Origin: Collimonas fungivorans Ter331
GTDB taxonomy: Bacteria; Pseudomonadota; Gammaproteobacteria; Burkholderiales; Burkholderiaceae_D
Reading direction: 5' to 3'
NCBI RefSeq assembly: GCF_000221045.1
Contig: NC_015856.1
Span: 1 to 64,000 of the forward strand
DNA length: 64,000 nt
This document shows positions 19,390 through 26,995 of this stretch, one piece after another. Under the pieces are notes generated by a model. That model saw only the letters and a program-made list of their open reading frames with translations, was not told the origin of the DNA and searched no databases. The stretch's first letter is position 1. Every line of letters begins with the position of its first letter. Made by a program: the position numbers and the translations under genes.

Positions 19390-19715
19390 TCATCATCTGC
19401 CGGCAAGGCGGTATCCAGATCGACTTCAACACCGCCGACCAGTGACTGAATGCGTTGCACGAAATTGGCGTCGACGGCTTGGAGTCGTTCCGGATGGCTG
19501 GCAATGTCGCGGGCCAGAAAGCCCAGGAACTGCCCGAGCACCGGGTCCTCTTCCTCGGCCGCTTCCACGCGGGAGAGTACGACCTCACCGCCGGGGCGGA
19601 TCGTGTAGTGAATCTTGTCCCGCTTGCTCAGCTTCAGGGCGCGGCGAACGGTTTCCGGCACCGTTGTCTGGTAGCGATCGGTCAGGGTCGATTCGACTTC
19701 TAGGGAGGCAGTCAT
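19386..19715 (-). CDS. prlF: PrlF-family antitoxin
   Basis: This protein of about 109 residues starts at MTASLEVESTLTDRYQTTVP, where an AbrB/SpoVT swapped-hairpin DNA-binding fold continues as VRRALKLSKRDKIHYTIRPG. The C-terminal helical part (GQFLGFLARDI...) binds the YhaV toxin in this family. An ATG four codons upstream (19727) is an alternative start; the internal one matches the family better. As in other TA operons it should bind its own promoter, which lies in the short AT-rich stretch around 19720-19760. It overlaps yhaV by four bases. Confidence 0.92.
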   Translation of the reverse strand: MTASLEVESTLTDRYQTTVPETVRRALKLSKRDKIHYTIRPGGEVVLSRVEAAEEEDPVLGQFLGFLARDIASHPERLQAVDANFVQRIQSLVGGVEVDLDTALPADDE

Positions 19716-19992
19716 GGCGCACTCCAATTAAAGGGATGGATGACATTTATGGTAATGCATTTGCATTGCCATGTCAAAGCAAGCGCATTGCTTCCAGCCG
19801 TCTCGTCGAGAAAAGAGTTGGCCGAACAACGGCGCGATGGTTTGAAAGCCTCACTCGACAAACATAAGAGGATGAATCGCGCCCTCAGGCGAGACGCCCT
19901 TCAAGCCGATGTTGTCGAAGAGCTTGGGCGAGAATACCTGCCGAATTTGGGCAGGAACTGAATCGCACGAGGCATGCGTTCGTTCAATAAGG

Positions 19993-20025
19993 CCGTAGGG
20001 TGGGCACGCCTTTGTGCCCACGCGG
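19993..20025. repeat. Dispersed GTAGGGTGGGCAC repeat, short copy
   Basis: CCGTAGGGTGGGCAC is followed, after a short spacer, by GTGCCCACGCGG. It is a single hairpin-type copy of the family described at 2838. The surrounding 19716-20193 stretch contains no gene that I can support. Confidence 0.7.
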
Positions 20026-20101
20026 ACCGTCGGTCATGCGAGAAGTGCATACTGAGGAGGAATGTGCACAAGATGTTGGGCAGTTGCGACTAAGGTCATT
20101 T

Positions 20102-20174
20102 GCTATATACGTCCACACCCACACGTATAAAAAATCGACTTTTCTATACATATTCAAATTGATATGTATAGAAA
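20102..20174. repeat. Dispersed TTCTATACAT element with AT-rich hairpin, copy 1
   Basis: The 53-bp part 20102-20154 is about three-quarters identical to 23716-23769 (shared pieces CCACA..GTATA, ATCGA/ACGAT, TTTCTATACAT). Its end forms the left arm of a perfect 13-bp hairpin, TTTCTATACATAT at 20141-20153 with its complement at 20162-20174. It lies just beyond the 3' end of the minus-strand AraC gene and may act in its termination. Confidence 0.55.
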
Positions 20175-20193
20175 GTTGCTTTCTATATGCACA

Positions 20194-21126
20194 TCACGAA
20201 TGGGGATAATCCACCTCTCGCGCATAACGCGTCGGCGCCAATCCCACATGCCGGGTGAACGCAACGCTGAACGCGCTCGCAGAACCATAGCCAACCCGCT
20301 CAGCCACTTCAGCAACGCCCCCCTCTTTCCGCCGCAGCAGATCCTTGGCCATCGCCATGCGCCAGGCCAGCAGATAGGCCATCGGCGCGATGCCCACCGC
20401 GCGGCTGAAGCGCTCGAAGAACGCCGAGCGCGACAGCGCCGCCTCTTTCGCTAGCTGCGCCACCGTCCAGGGCCGGGTCATGCTTTCGTGCATGCGCCGT
20501 ATCGCCACCGCGAGGCGTTCGTCGGCCAGCCCGCGCAACAGGCCGGGCGAGGCTGCCGTCCCCGTTGCGGAGCGCAGGGCTTCGATCAGCAGCACCTCCA
20601 GCAGGCGCGCCAGGATGACTTCACGTCCGGGCCGCTGCGCGCGGGATTCGTCTCCTACCAGCTGCACGAGTGTGGTCAGCCTGTTGCTAAGCTCGCTGGT
20701 AAGTCTATCTTCGCCGCGTACGTGCAACAGCTGCGGCAGCAGCGACACCAGCAAGGCCGCATCCGGCGAGCCGAAGACGCAGTAGCCGATCAGCATCTGC
20801 ACCTCAGGCGGCCCGCTTTGTGTGCCTAGCCTGAACTCGCCATGGGGCAGCGCGACGGGCTCGCTGTTGAAGTCCTCCGCTACCGGCGCGAAGCTGGACA
20901 TCGTGAAGCCATACGCCGCAGGGATCAGGACAAAGTCGCCCGCCTGCAGGTCGATCGGCGCCTGGCCGTCGGCTGCCAGGCGGCAGGCGCCGTCGAGGAC
21001 CACGCCGTAGAACGGTTGCCCGGCTTCCGAGCGGCGCACCCGCCAGGGGCCTGCGGCGCTGACGAATTTCGAGAACTTGGCTTGCGGTTGGAGCAGCGTG
21101 ACAACTTCCGCGAGGGGATCGACCAT
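20194..21126 (-). CDS. AraC-family transcriptional regulator with cupin sensor
   Basis: This 310-residue protein has an N-terminal cupin-type ligand or signal domain (about 1-180, with GDFVLIPAAYGFTM) and a C-terminal pair of AraC helix-turn-helix motifs (RPWTVAQLAKEAALSRSAFF and VAEVAERVGYGSASAFSVAF). This matches the Cupin_6/AraC proteins that often control a neighbouring oxidoreductase. It is divergent from the SDR gene at 21228, with about 100 bp between the starts, so that gene is the likely target. Ligand unknown. No feature is out of the ordinary. Confidence 0.9.
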   Translation of the reverse strand: MVDPLAEVVTLLQPQAKFSKFVSAAGPWRVRRSEAGQPFYGVVLDGACRLAADGQAPIDLQAGDFVLIPAAYGFTMSSFAPVAEDFNSEPVALPHGEFRLGTQSGPPEVQMLIGYCVFGSPDAALLVSLLPQLLHVRGEDRLTSELSNRLTTLVQLVGDESRAQRPGREVILARLLEVLLIEALRSATGTAASPGLLRGLADERLAVAIRRMHESMTRPWTVAQLAKEAALSRSAFFERFSRAVGIAPMAYLLAWRMAMAKDLLRRKEGGVAEVAERVGYGSASAFSVAFTRHVGLAPTRYAREVDYPHS

Positions 21127-21227
21127 GACTGGACTCTTGCTAATGAAACGTGGACTCCTGATTGTAGTGCGTCCGGTTGCGGGCCGCTATAGTCAATGTA
21201 CCGTACACCACCTACAGGAGTCCCCCC

Positions 21228-21971
21228 ATGAAAACCGTCCTCATCACCGGCTGCTCATCCGGTTTCGGCCTCGAAACCGCCCAATACTTCCTCGCCCGCG
21301 ACTGGCAAGTCATCGCCACCATGCGCACCCCGCGCGAGGACCTGCTGCCACGCTCCGAGCGTTTGCGTGTGATCGCCCTCGACGTCACCGATGCCGACAG
21401 CATCCGCCGGGCCGTGGCGGATGCCGGACCTGTCGATGTCCTGGTCAACAACGCCGGCATCGGCATGCTGGGCGCCCTCGAAGGCACCACGATGGCAACC
21501 GCCCGCGACGTCTTCGAGACCAACACCCTCGGCACGATGGCGATGATCCAGGCGGTGCTGCCGCAGTTCCGGCAACGCCAGACCGGCGTCATCGTCAACG
21601 TCACCTCGAGCGTGACCTTGAAGCCGCTGCCCCTGCTGTCCGTGTACACCGCAAGCAAGGCGGCCATCAACGCCTTCACCGAGTCGCTGGCGCTGGAACT
21701 CAAGCAATTCAATGTGCGGGTGAACCTGGTGCTGCCGGGACGGGCGCCAGAGACCCGCTTCGGTGAAAACGCCCAGCCCCGGATGCAGAGCGGCATCCCC
21801 GAGGCTTACGCAGACCTGGCAAAGAGTGTGTTTGCGGGATGGGGGCAGTCGTCTGCGGTGACGCGGGCGCAGGATGTGGCGGAAGCGGTGTGGCGGGCGG
21901 CGAATGATGCGTCGAGTCCGGTTCGCATTGTTGCTGGGGCTGATGCTGTGGCGTTGGCTGAGTCGTGTTGA
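21228..21971 (+). CDS. Short-chain dehydrogenase/reductase (SDR)
   Basis: This 247-residue NAD(P)-dependent oxidoreductase has the Rossmann loop TGCSSGFG near residue 7, NNAG at about 79, and the catalytic Tyr/Lys as YTASK near 147-151. The Gly-rich motif and length place it in the classical SDR family, subtype with a C-terminal substrate lid. The start is set at the ATG directly preceded by a purine-poor AGGAG at about eight bases; an upstream ATG at 21177 is less likely. It is divergently paired with the AraC regulator. Substrate unknown. Confidence 0.9.
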   Translation: MKTVLITGCSSGFGLETAQYFLARDWQVIATMRTPREDLLPRSERLRVIALDVTDADSIRRAVADAGPVDVLVNNAGIGMLGALEGTTMATARDVFETNTLGTMAMIQAVLPQFRQRQTGVIVNVTSSVTLKPLPLLSVYTASKAAINAFTESLALELKQFNVRVNLVLPGRAPETRFGENAQPRMQSGIPEAYADLAKSVFAGWGQSSAVTRAQDVAEAVWRAANDASSPVRIVAGADAVALAESC

Positions 21972-22052
21972 ACCCATATGACGGATTCGCTGAAAGACGG
22001 GGTGTATTTATGGTTTTGTTTGTTAACGGCGAGGTGTGCACTCCGTGGCCCG

Positions 22053-22117
22053 CTAAGTGGGGTCGGAGTGAAGTTTCTGCAAAAAGCGCGCAGAAAGTTC
22101 ACTCCGACCCCAGTTAG
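22053..22117. repeat. Palindromic GGGGTCGGAGTGAA element
   Basis: Inverted arms of about 28 bases (22053-22080 and 22091-22117) with only two or three mismatches begin CTAAGTGGGGTCGGAG and its complement. It resembles the GGGGTCAAGT elements flanking the RT in layout, but the arm sequence differs, so it is a separate member or family. It lies downstream of the SDR gene and upstream of the fic 3' end. Confidence 0.7.
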
Positions 22118-22203
22118 CTGCATGTGTTAAGCGCGACGAAAACCGGGTTACGATTTTGTCGTGTTTTAGCGAATCTCGAAGGCGATTGTCGGCCGCTGCC
22201 ATT

Positions 22204-23454
22204 TTATGAAATGGTATTCACCTCTGCTTCTGGCCATAAACGCGGAAACAGATAGCGAAATAGTGACAAAGGCAGAGCCAGCTCGACGGGGCCTTTCGGG
22301 GATTTAGAAGTAATGATGCCTAATTTGAATAAATCTGCCAATGCGCGGTCAGATGTTCGGCTGGCCAAGCCCATCATGCCTTTGAACTTGGTTCGCTCCA
22401 TTGATTTTACTGTTCCCAGATAGGCCAGAGGGGTTGCTGCCTCGACCTTCAATGCTTTCGTGTCGTCCTTGGTGGATTCGGCTGCCAGCATTTCCCTCAG
22501 GCGCGCCTCAAAGGAAGGGATGTCTAGCATGCCGCTCATGAAGCTGACTTGGTCAAGGCAGGTGTTGATCAGGAACTGGATAAATTCGACTAATCCTTTT
22601 TCGCTTAATACACCGCGCCCGTCGTAATCTCCTTGTCGATCCTTGTCAGCAGCGATCAGATGCGCGTAATAATTTGCCTGTTCTCGCGCCAGCCCGCGCA
22701 TTGGGGACCAAAGTCCTTGCGTCAACCCTAAGGAGTTCAGTCCCAGATGTGTATGCAGGCGGGCTGTGCGGCCATTGCCATCCGTGAATGGATGTATCCA
22801 GGCAAACCGATGGTGCGCTGCCATCAGCGCTACTACGGCATTTTCTCCCGCTTTTGAATGACTGTATCCGCGCTGCCACTCCTCCATGAAAACTGGGACT
22901 GTGGCGGGATCAGGGGGAATGTGATTGCCTATCTTTACGCCTGCAGTTCTCCATTCACCTGGGTGTACTTTTTCTTTAGTTCCATCGTCGTTGGTTTGAA
23001 TCAGGTCGTCATCCAGCAGTTGCGTGTGTAAATGCCGATGGATGGCCTGTAAAACGCCTGGTTGAAAAAAGTTGGCGGCGTCGAAGCTTGGGTAAGTTAT
23101 TTCTCCCCAGCGCTCTGTTGCGATGTGGGCGATAGCTATGCGTTGCTTCTTGGCTTCATCTGGCTTATCTGAAAAATCCGCCTTTAAAGCCCTTTCAATC
23201 ATTAACGGCTCGGTATGCTGCCCTTCTATCTTGTTTGTATAAAAAGAATTCATTGGCCGCAATGTTTCTCGCAGCAAAGAACGAAGTTGTGGCATTCCCT
23301 GCGAAGCAAGATCTTTCGCATTGTTAATGAGCTCAGCTACCAACGGGCGCAAATCATTCATTGGCTGTTCGCTAGGCAACAGCGGAGACATTTGATGAGG
23401 GCTGTTGTAGTGATATTTTGATAATTTATCTGTCATAAAATATGCCAATTTCAC
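22204..23454 (-). CDS. Fic-domain protein with intramolecular inhibitory helix
   Basis: This 416-residue protein has the Fic active-site motif HPFTDGNGRTAR at 221-232. It also has an N-terminal inhibitory motif TNKIEG at 73-78 that matches [S/T]xxxE[G/N]. It should therefore be a class II, self-inhibited Fic enzyme transferring AMP (or another nucleotide moiety) to protein hydroxyls. A winged-helix-like segment near 355-385 (MMGLASRTSDRALADLFKLG) could bind DNA. An internal ATG at 23436 is an alternative start. The upstream region holds four GGCGAAT repeats, suggesting autoregulation. Related proteins vary between housekeeping and toxin roles; which applies here is not known. Confidence 0.9.
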   Translation of the reverse strand: MKLAYFMTDKLSKYHYNSPHQMSPLLPSEQPMNDLRPLVAELINNAKDLASQGMPQLRSLLRETLRPMNSFYTNKIEGQHTEPLMIERALKADFSDKPDEAKKQRIAIAHIATERWGEITYPSFDAANFFQPGVLQAIHRHLHTQLLDDDLIQTNDDGTKEKVHPGEWRTAGVKIGNHIPPDPATVPVFMEEWQRGYSHSKAGENAVVALMAAHHRFAWIHPFTDGNGRTARLHTHLGLNSLGLTQGLWSPMRGLAREQANYYAHLIAADKDRQGDYDGRGVLSEKGLVEFIQFLINTCLDQVSFMSGMLDIPSFEARLREMLAAESTKDDTKALKVEAATPLAYLGTVKSMERTKFKGMMGLASRTSDRALADLFKLGIITSKSPKGPVELALPLSLFRYLFPRLWPEAEVNTIS

Positions 23455-23470
23455 AAGTATATATCGGTTT

Positions 23471-23567
23471 GGCGAATCACTTGGCGAATCTGAAGATGAT
23501 TTATTTTAGATAAAAATCAATTTTAAATCAATGGCTTATATTTTATATGGCGAATTTATTGGCGAAT
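23471..23567. promoter_or_regulatory. Four GGCGAAT repeats upstream of fic
   Basis: GGCGAAT occurs at 23471, 23483, 23549 and 23561, i.e. two pairs each with exactly 12-base spacing and 78 bases between pairs. They sit 17-113 bases upstream of the fic start in AT-rich DNA. This is the form of a paired operator; Fic has a winged-helix-like C-terminal part that could bind it. Confidence 0.6.
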
Positions 23568-23603
23568 CTTTGAATAGTAAATGAGAAGCTGGATTTGTTT
23601 GGA

Positions 23604-23657
23604 GGCAGTTAGGAGCGGTACACTGCGTACCAACGCAGTGTACCGCTCCTAACTGCC
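23604..23657. repeat. Perfect 25-bp inverted repeat with 4-base loop
   Basis: The arms 23604-23628 and 23633-23657 are perfectly complementary over 25 bases around a loop ACCA. No T-run follows on either strand, so it does not look like an ordinary terminator. It lies in the 520-bp gap between fic and the membrane protein at 23976, where I see no gene. Confidence 0.85.
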
Positions 23658-23715
23658 ATCATGCATCCCTACATCAATGTGCCAGGCTATACCTTCAGAA
23701 CGTAAATCACCATTT

Positions 23716-23769
23716 GCTATGCATATCCACTTCCACATGTATAGAAGAACGATTTTTCTATACATGTTC
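23716..23769. repeat. Dispersed TTCTATACAT element, copy 2
   Basis: This is related to 20102-20154. It contains the inverted pair CATGTATAGAA / TTCTATACATG around a 9-base loop. With copy 1 it brackets the AraC-SDR-fic block. Confidence 0.55.
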
Positions 23770-23975
23770 CCGTTCAAGGTATTGACGCAGTGGAGAAGTG
23801 ATCAATAGAGTTTTTACTGTTCTTGATCGGTTATGACCGATACATGGATATAAATTTGATCGGTTATAGGCGATTGATAATTTTGATTGGTAGGCTGGGT
23901 ACCCGTGCCTACGATGAATTTCCCGCATCATATCCAAATCAACGCTCACAGCGTGGACAGAAAGACTTGTCCGCG

Positions 23976-24575
23976 CTACGGGCTGTCGCTGATGGCTGCT
24001 TTTGGCGCTTTCTGCCTGACGCTCTGAAGCAAGTGGTCGCCGACATTAAAGCCGCTGCAAGCCCCGCAGGCGATCACAGCGGTAACGGCAAGCATCGCCG
24101 CCGCGTGAACCCCCACTGCCGCCAGCGCCAGCATCAGCGAACCGGATGCAGTGATCTCGCGCGCCGGCGTGTCTGCCATGCACAGCGGAATGAACGCCGG
24201 CACCAGCATCAAGCCGGCGCCGTGCGCGGTGGACATCATGAAGGACCAGAGCGCCAGTCCGGCGTGACTCGCCGGTACCCGGGCCCGCCTGGTTTTCCGG
24301 CCAACCAGGTGATACACCGCAACGCCCACCAACAGCACGCCCGCCACGACTTGCAGCGCGCTGCGATCCATCCCCAGCCCAAGCGCCACCGCAGCAGCCA
24401 CCAGCGCGACCGATGCGGCGTGCCCGGCCGCAATCGGCGCCAGGGCCCGCAGCGCCTGCATCCGGTCGCCCGACCGCACACCCCAGGCGGCGGCAAACAT
24501 CCAGCCGGTGGCCGGGTTCAGCCCATGCAGGGCGCCGACCCCTGCCACCGCCAGCCATGGCCAAAGATTTGACAT
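23976..24575 (-). CDS. Predicted multi-pass inner-membrane protein
   Basis: This 199-residue protein starts MSNLWPWLAVAGVGALHGLN and has about five or six hydrophobic helices (residues 4-25, 42-65, 70-92, 105-130, 140-170). The GALHGLNP motif near the first helix is shared with uncharacterised membrane proteins often labelled as possible transporters, but no substrate is known. The last 25 residues (after GACSGFN) are polar and unlike a membrane protein, so the C-terminal end may have been replaced by deletion or frameshift. It ends in a stretch with no other gene (23455-23975). It lies upstream-adjacent to DUF899 on the same strand. Confidence 0.65.
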   Translation of the reverse strand: MSNLWPWLAVAGVGALHGLNPATGWMFAAAWGVRSGDRMQALRALAPIAAGHAASVALVAAAVALGLGMDRSALQVVAGVLLVGVAVYHLVGRKTRRARVPASHAGLALWSFMMSTAHGAGLMLVPAFIPLCMADTPAREITASGSLMLALAAVGVHAAAMLAVTAVIACGACSGFNVGDHLLQSVRQKAPKAAISDSP

Positions 24576-24598
24576 GATGCGCTCGAATAGCTCGCGTT

Positions 24599-25363
24599 TC
24601 AGGTATGCGCGCAGCAGGAAGACGCGGCCGCCGGCGCCACCTCATAGCGGTCATGGTGACGCACCCATTCCATCTTGTGCGGCACGTCGCGCTCGCCGCG
24701 GCCCTGTGGCGTAAGGTCCATCATGTTGTACGCGCCCATCATCACTTCCACGCCGCGGCCATAGGTCGAGTAGGTGTGGAAGATGTCGCCGGCGTCGTCC
24801 TTGTAGAACACGCTGACGCCAGGCGCCTCTTCGTGCGGGAAGGGCTGCATGACGTAGTTGTAGCAGACCTCGCCCCTAGCTCGATCTTCCGGCGTGAAGC
24901 TGACCTTGAAGTCGTAATTGAAATCGCTGCCATGCGAAGACACCCAGCGGAACTGCCAGCCCATACGCTGGCGGAAGCGTGCGATCTCGGCCAGCGGCGC
25001 GCGTGAAATGGCGATTAGCGTGATGTCGCGCTGCGCCAGGTGGACGTTCATGCCGTCGGTGTGGTCGGCCATGAACGAGCAGCTCGGGCAGCCTTCCTCC
25101 CATCCCGGGCCGAGCATGAAGTGCTGCACCAGCAGCTGGCGGCGGCCGCCGAACAGCTCGGACAGCGTGCGCTGGCCCTCGGCGGTGTCGAACACGTAAT
25201 CCTTATCGACGCGCTCCCACGGCAGCGCGCGCCGCTCGCGGGCGACCTGGTCATGCAGGCGCATCAATTCCTTTTCGCGCGCCAGCAGCGTCTTGCGCTC
25301 GCTCAGCCAGCGCTCGCTGGAGACCACGGGATGATTCTTTATTTCGGAATTAGCGGTGTTCAT
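24599..25363 (-). CDS. DUF899 thioredoxin-like protein
   Basis: This 254-residue protein of the DUF899 family is related to thioredoxin/peroxiredoxin folds. The motif GWEEGCPSCSFMADH gives a CxxC-like pair (CPSC), and the segments GSDFNYDFKVSF and VFYKDDAGDIFHTYSTYGRG are typical of the family. The function is unproven; homologues are cytosolic and often near regulators or transferases, as here. The neighbouring minus-strand genes (GST, beta-propeller, HTH protein) form a likely cluster. The start has AGGAG about eight bases upstream. The C terminus (AAASSCCAHT) has extra cysteines. Confidence 0.85.
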   Translation of the reverse strand: MNTANSEIKNHPVVSSERWLSERKTLLAREKELMRLHDQVARERRALPWERVDKDYVFDTAEGQRTLSELFGGRRQLLVQHFMLGPGWEEGCPSCSFMADHTDGMNVHLAQRDITLIAISRAPLAEIARFRQRMGWQFRWVSSHGSDFNYDFKVSFTPEDRARGEVCYNYVMQPFPHEEAPGVSVFYKDDAGDIFHTYSTYGRGVEVMMGAYNMMDLTPQGRGERDVPHKMEWVRHHDRYEVAPAAASSCCAHT

Positions 25364-25420
25364 GATCTGCTCCTATTGACACTTCCTCAAATGATGACAA
25401 CTCTTGTCCATCCATCACTC

Positions 25421-25518
25421 GTAGGGTGGGCACCTGTGCCCACGCGGAAATGGCGGGACGCGCAGTCCGGGATGGATAGCCAGGGGCGGTACAGCGTGGG
25501 CACAGGTGCCCACCCTAC
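25421..25518. repeat. Dispersed GTAGGGTGGGCAC palindromic repeat, large copy
   Basis: GTAGGGTGGGCACCTGTGCCCACGCGG at the left and the inverted GTGGGCACAGGTGCCCACCCTAC at the right enclose a 50-bp centre. It ends eight bases from the GST stop codon and sits between DUF899 and GST. Layout equals that at 2838. Confidence 0.8.
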
Positions 25519-25525
25519 AAACGGT

Positions 25526-26137
25526 TTAGCTCGCTGCCGCCTGTTCGCGGTGCAGCGCCGCTTGTACGGCTGGGCGGGTTGCGATGCGTTCCTGGAACGC
25601 CTGCAAGTGCGGGAACGGCGCCAGGTCGAGATTGACGAACGTCGCCCAGCGCGTCACCACAAACAGATAGGCATCGGCGATGCTGAACCGCTCGCCCAGC
25701 AGGAATGGCGTGAAGCCGAGCGTGGCGTCGATCAGCGCATAGTGCTTGCGCAGATGGGCCATGCGTCCGGCGCGCATTTCATCGCTGGTCTCGGGGTAGA
25801 ACAAGGGCAGGTAGCCCTGGTGCAGCTCTGAATTGATATAGCCCAGCATCTCTTGCAGGCGGTAGCGCGCCATGCTGCCGTTGGCGGGCGCCAGCTGCGC
25901 GTCGGGCTTCAGGTCGGCCAGGTATTGCACAACGGCCGGGCCTTCCGTCAGCACACGGCCATCGTCCAGCTGCAGCGCCGGCACATAGCCCTTGGGGTTG
26001 ATGGCGAGGTAATCGTCGCCGTGTTCGGTGCGTTTGCTCTTGCTGTCGACCTTCACCAGCTCGATGGGCAGGCCAAGCTCATTGGCGACAATGTGCGGCG
26101 ACAACGAACAGGCAGATGGAATGTAATACAGCTTCAT
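25526..26137 (-). CDS. Glutathione S-transferase
   Basis: This 203-residue two-domain GST has an N-terminal thioredoxin-fold domain starting MKLYYIPSACSLSPHIVANE. The residue after YIP is S-A-C, the beta-class arrangement in which a cysteine near position 10 contacts glutathione. The cis-proline segment is GYVPALQLDDGRVLTEGPAV, with E/S binding the glutathione gamma-glutamyl group. The C-terminal helical domain (90-200) is complete. It conjugates glutathione to electrophiles or serves in peroxide metabolism. It is the middle gene of a same-strand cluster. Confidence 0.93.
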   Translation of the reverse strand: MKLYYIPSACSLSPHIVANELGLPIELVKVDSKSKRTEHGDDYLAINPKGYVPALQLDDGRVLTEGPAVVQYLADLKPDAQLAPANGSMARYRLQEMLGYINSELHQGYLPLFYPETSDEMRAGRMAHLRKHYALIDATLGFTPFLLGERFSIADAYLFVVTRWATFVNLDLAPFPHLQAFQERIATRPAVQAALHREQAAAS

Positions 26138-26251
26138 GATCTTGCTCCTTGATTGAGGTTGGTCAGGACACTGCCTGAATGAGATTGACGTGCGGGGGCC
26201 CTCGGCTGCGCCGAAAACGTGGTGGCCCTGCTCGAGGTGCTTCTGGGACGG

Positions 26252-26938
26252 TTACGAGACGGCTGCTTTCGGACGCCGCACGGCGCGCACCTTGCCGCTG
26301 CCGCCGCCGCCGCAATAAAACAGGCCGGCGCCGTCGGATTCGAGCCCGCTGACGTTGGCGCCGGGCGGCATTTCCAGCCGCTCGAGCACGGCGCCGCTGT
26401 CCGGGTCGATGCGGCGGATTTCACTTTCGTCGCCTTCCCATGTGCCGTGCCACAGCTCGCCGTCGACCCAGGTCACGCCGGTGACGAAGCGGTTGGACTC
26501 GATGGTGCGGAGGATGGCGCCGGTGGCCGGATCGATCTGGTGGATCTTGCGGTCGCGGTGCTGGCCCACCCACAGACTGCCCTCGGCCCAGGCCATTCCG
26601 GAGTCGTTGCCGTGGCCGGGCGCCGGGATCGAGGCCAGCACCTTGCCGCTGGCGGGATCGATCTTGTCGATGCGCTGCTCGGCGATCTGATACAGGTGGG
26701 TGCCGTCGAAGGCGGTGCCGGCGTCGCAGGGGCAGTCCAGCACGCGCGTCTGCTCGCCGCTGTCGGGATCGAAGGCGATCAGCCTGGCGCCAGTGGCGGC
26801 CCAGACGCGCTGGCCGTCGTGGGTCACGCCGGCTACCTGGTTGACGCCGGCGAAAGGGCCGTATTCGCGCACGATCTCTGCCATGCGCGCCTTGGCCTGA
26901 GGTTTGTCTTTACTGGGCATACTGGCTTTGCGGGTCAT
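26252..26938 (-). CDS. Beta-propeller protein (glutamine cyclotransferase / SMP-30-like)
   Basis: This 228-residue protein has about five blade repeats of the form W-x-x-x-G-x-x-L-x-x-I-D-P-x-S/T-G (IDPASGKVLASI, IDPATGAILRTI, IDPDSGAVLERL). Repeats of this kind occur in glutaminyl cyclotransferase and Vgb/SMP-30-like proteins. No signal peptide is evident; the N-terminal 20 residues are basic, suggesting a cytosolic protein. Enzyme activity cannot be assigned. It clusters with the HTH protein, GST and DUF899 on the same strand, an arrangement I have seen in related genomes. Confidence 0.75.
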   Translation of the reverse strand: MTRKASMPSKDKPQAKARMAEIVREYGPFAGVNQVAGVTHDGQRVWAATGARLIAFDPDSGEQTRVLDCPCDAGTAFDGTHLYQIAEQRIDKIDPASGKVLASIPAPGHGNDSGMAWAEGSLWVGQHRDRKIHQIDPATGAILRTIESNRFVTGVTWVDGELWHGTWEGDESEIRRIDPDSGAVLERLEMPPGANVSGLESDGAGLFYCGGGGSGKVRAVRRPKAAVS

Positions 26939-26995
26939 TGCTGTCTCCTTGCGGTTATCATGCAGCGCGCCTCAAAGCGGCGCCGTAAGATCACT

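Noticed and set aside
19740-19961. 73-residue open frame downstream of the prlF promoter region
   Set aside because: Overlaps the expected TA promoter, shows no recognisable domain and no ribosome binding site; could be the end of a lost gene, but not supportable.
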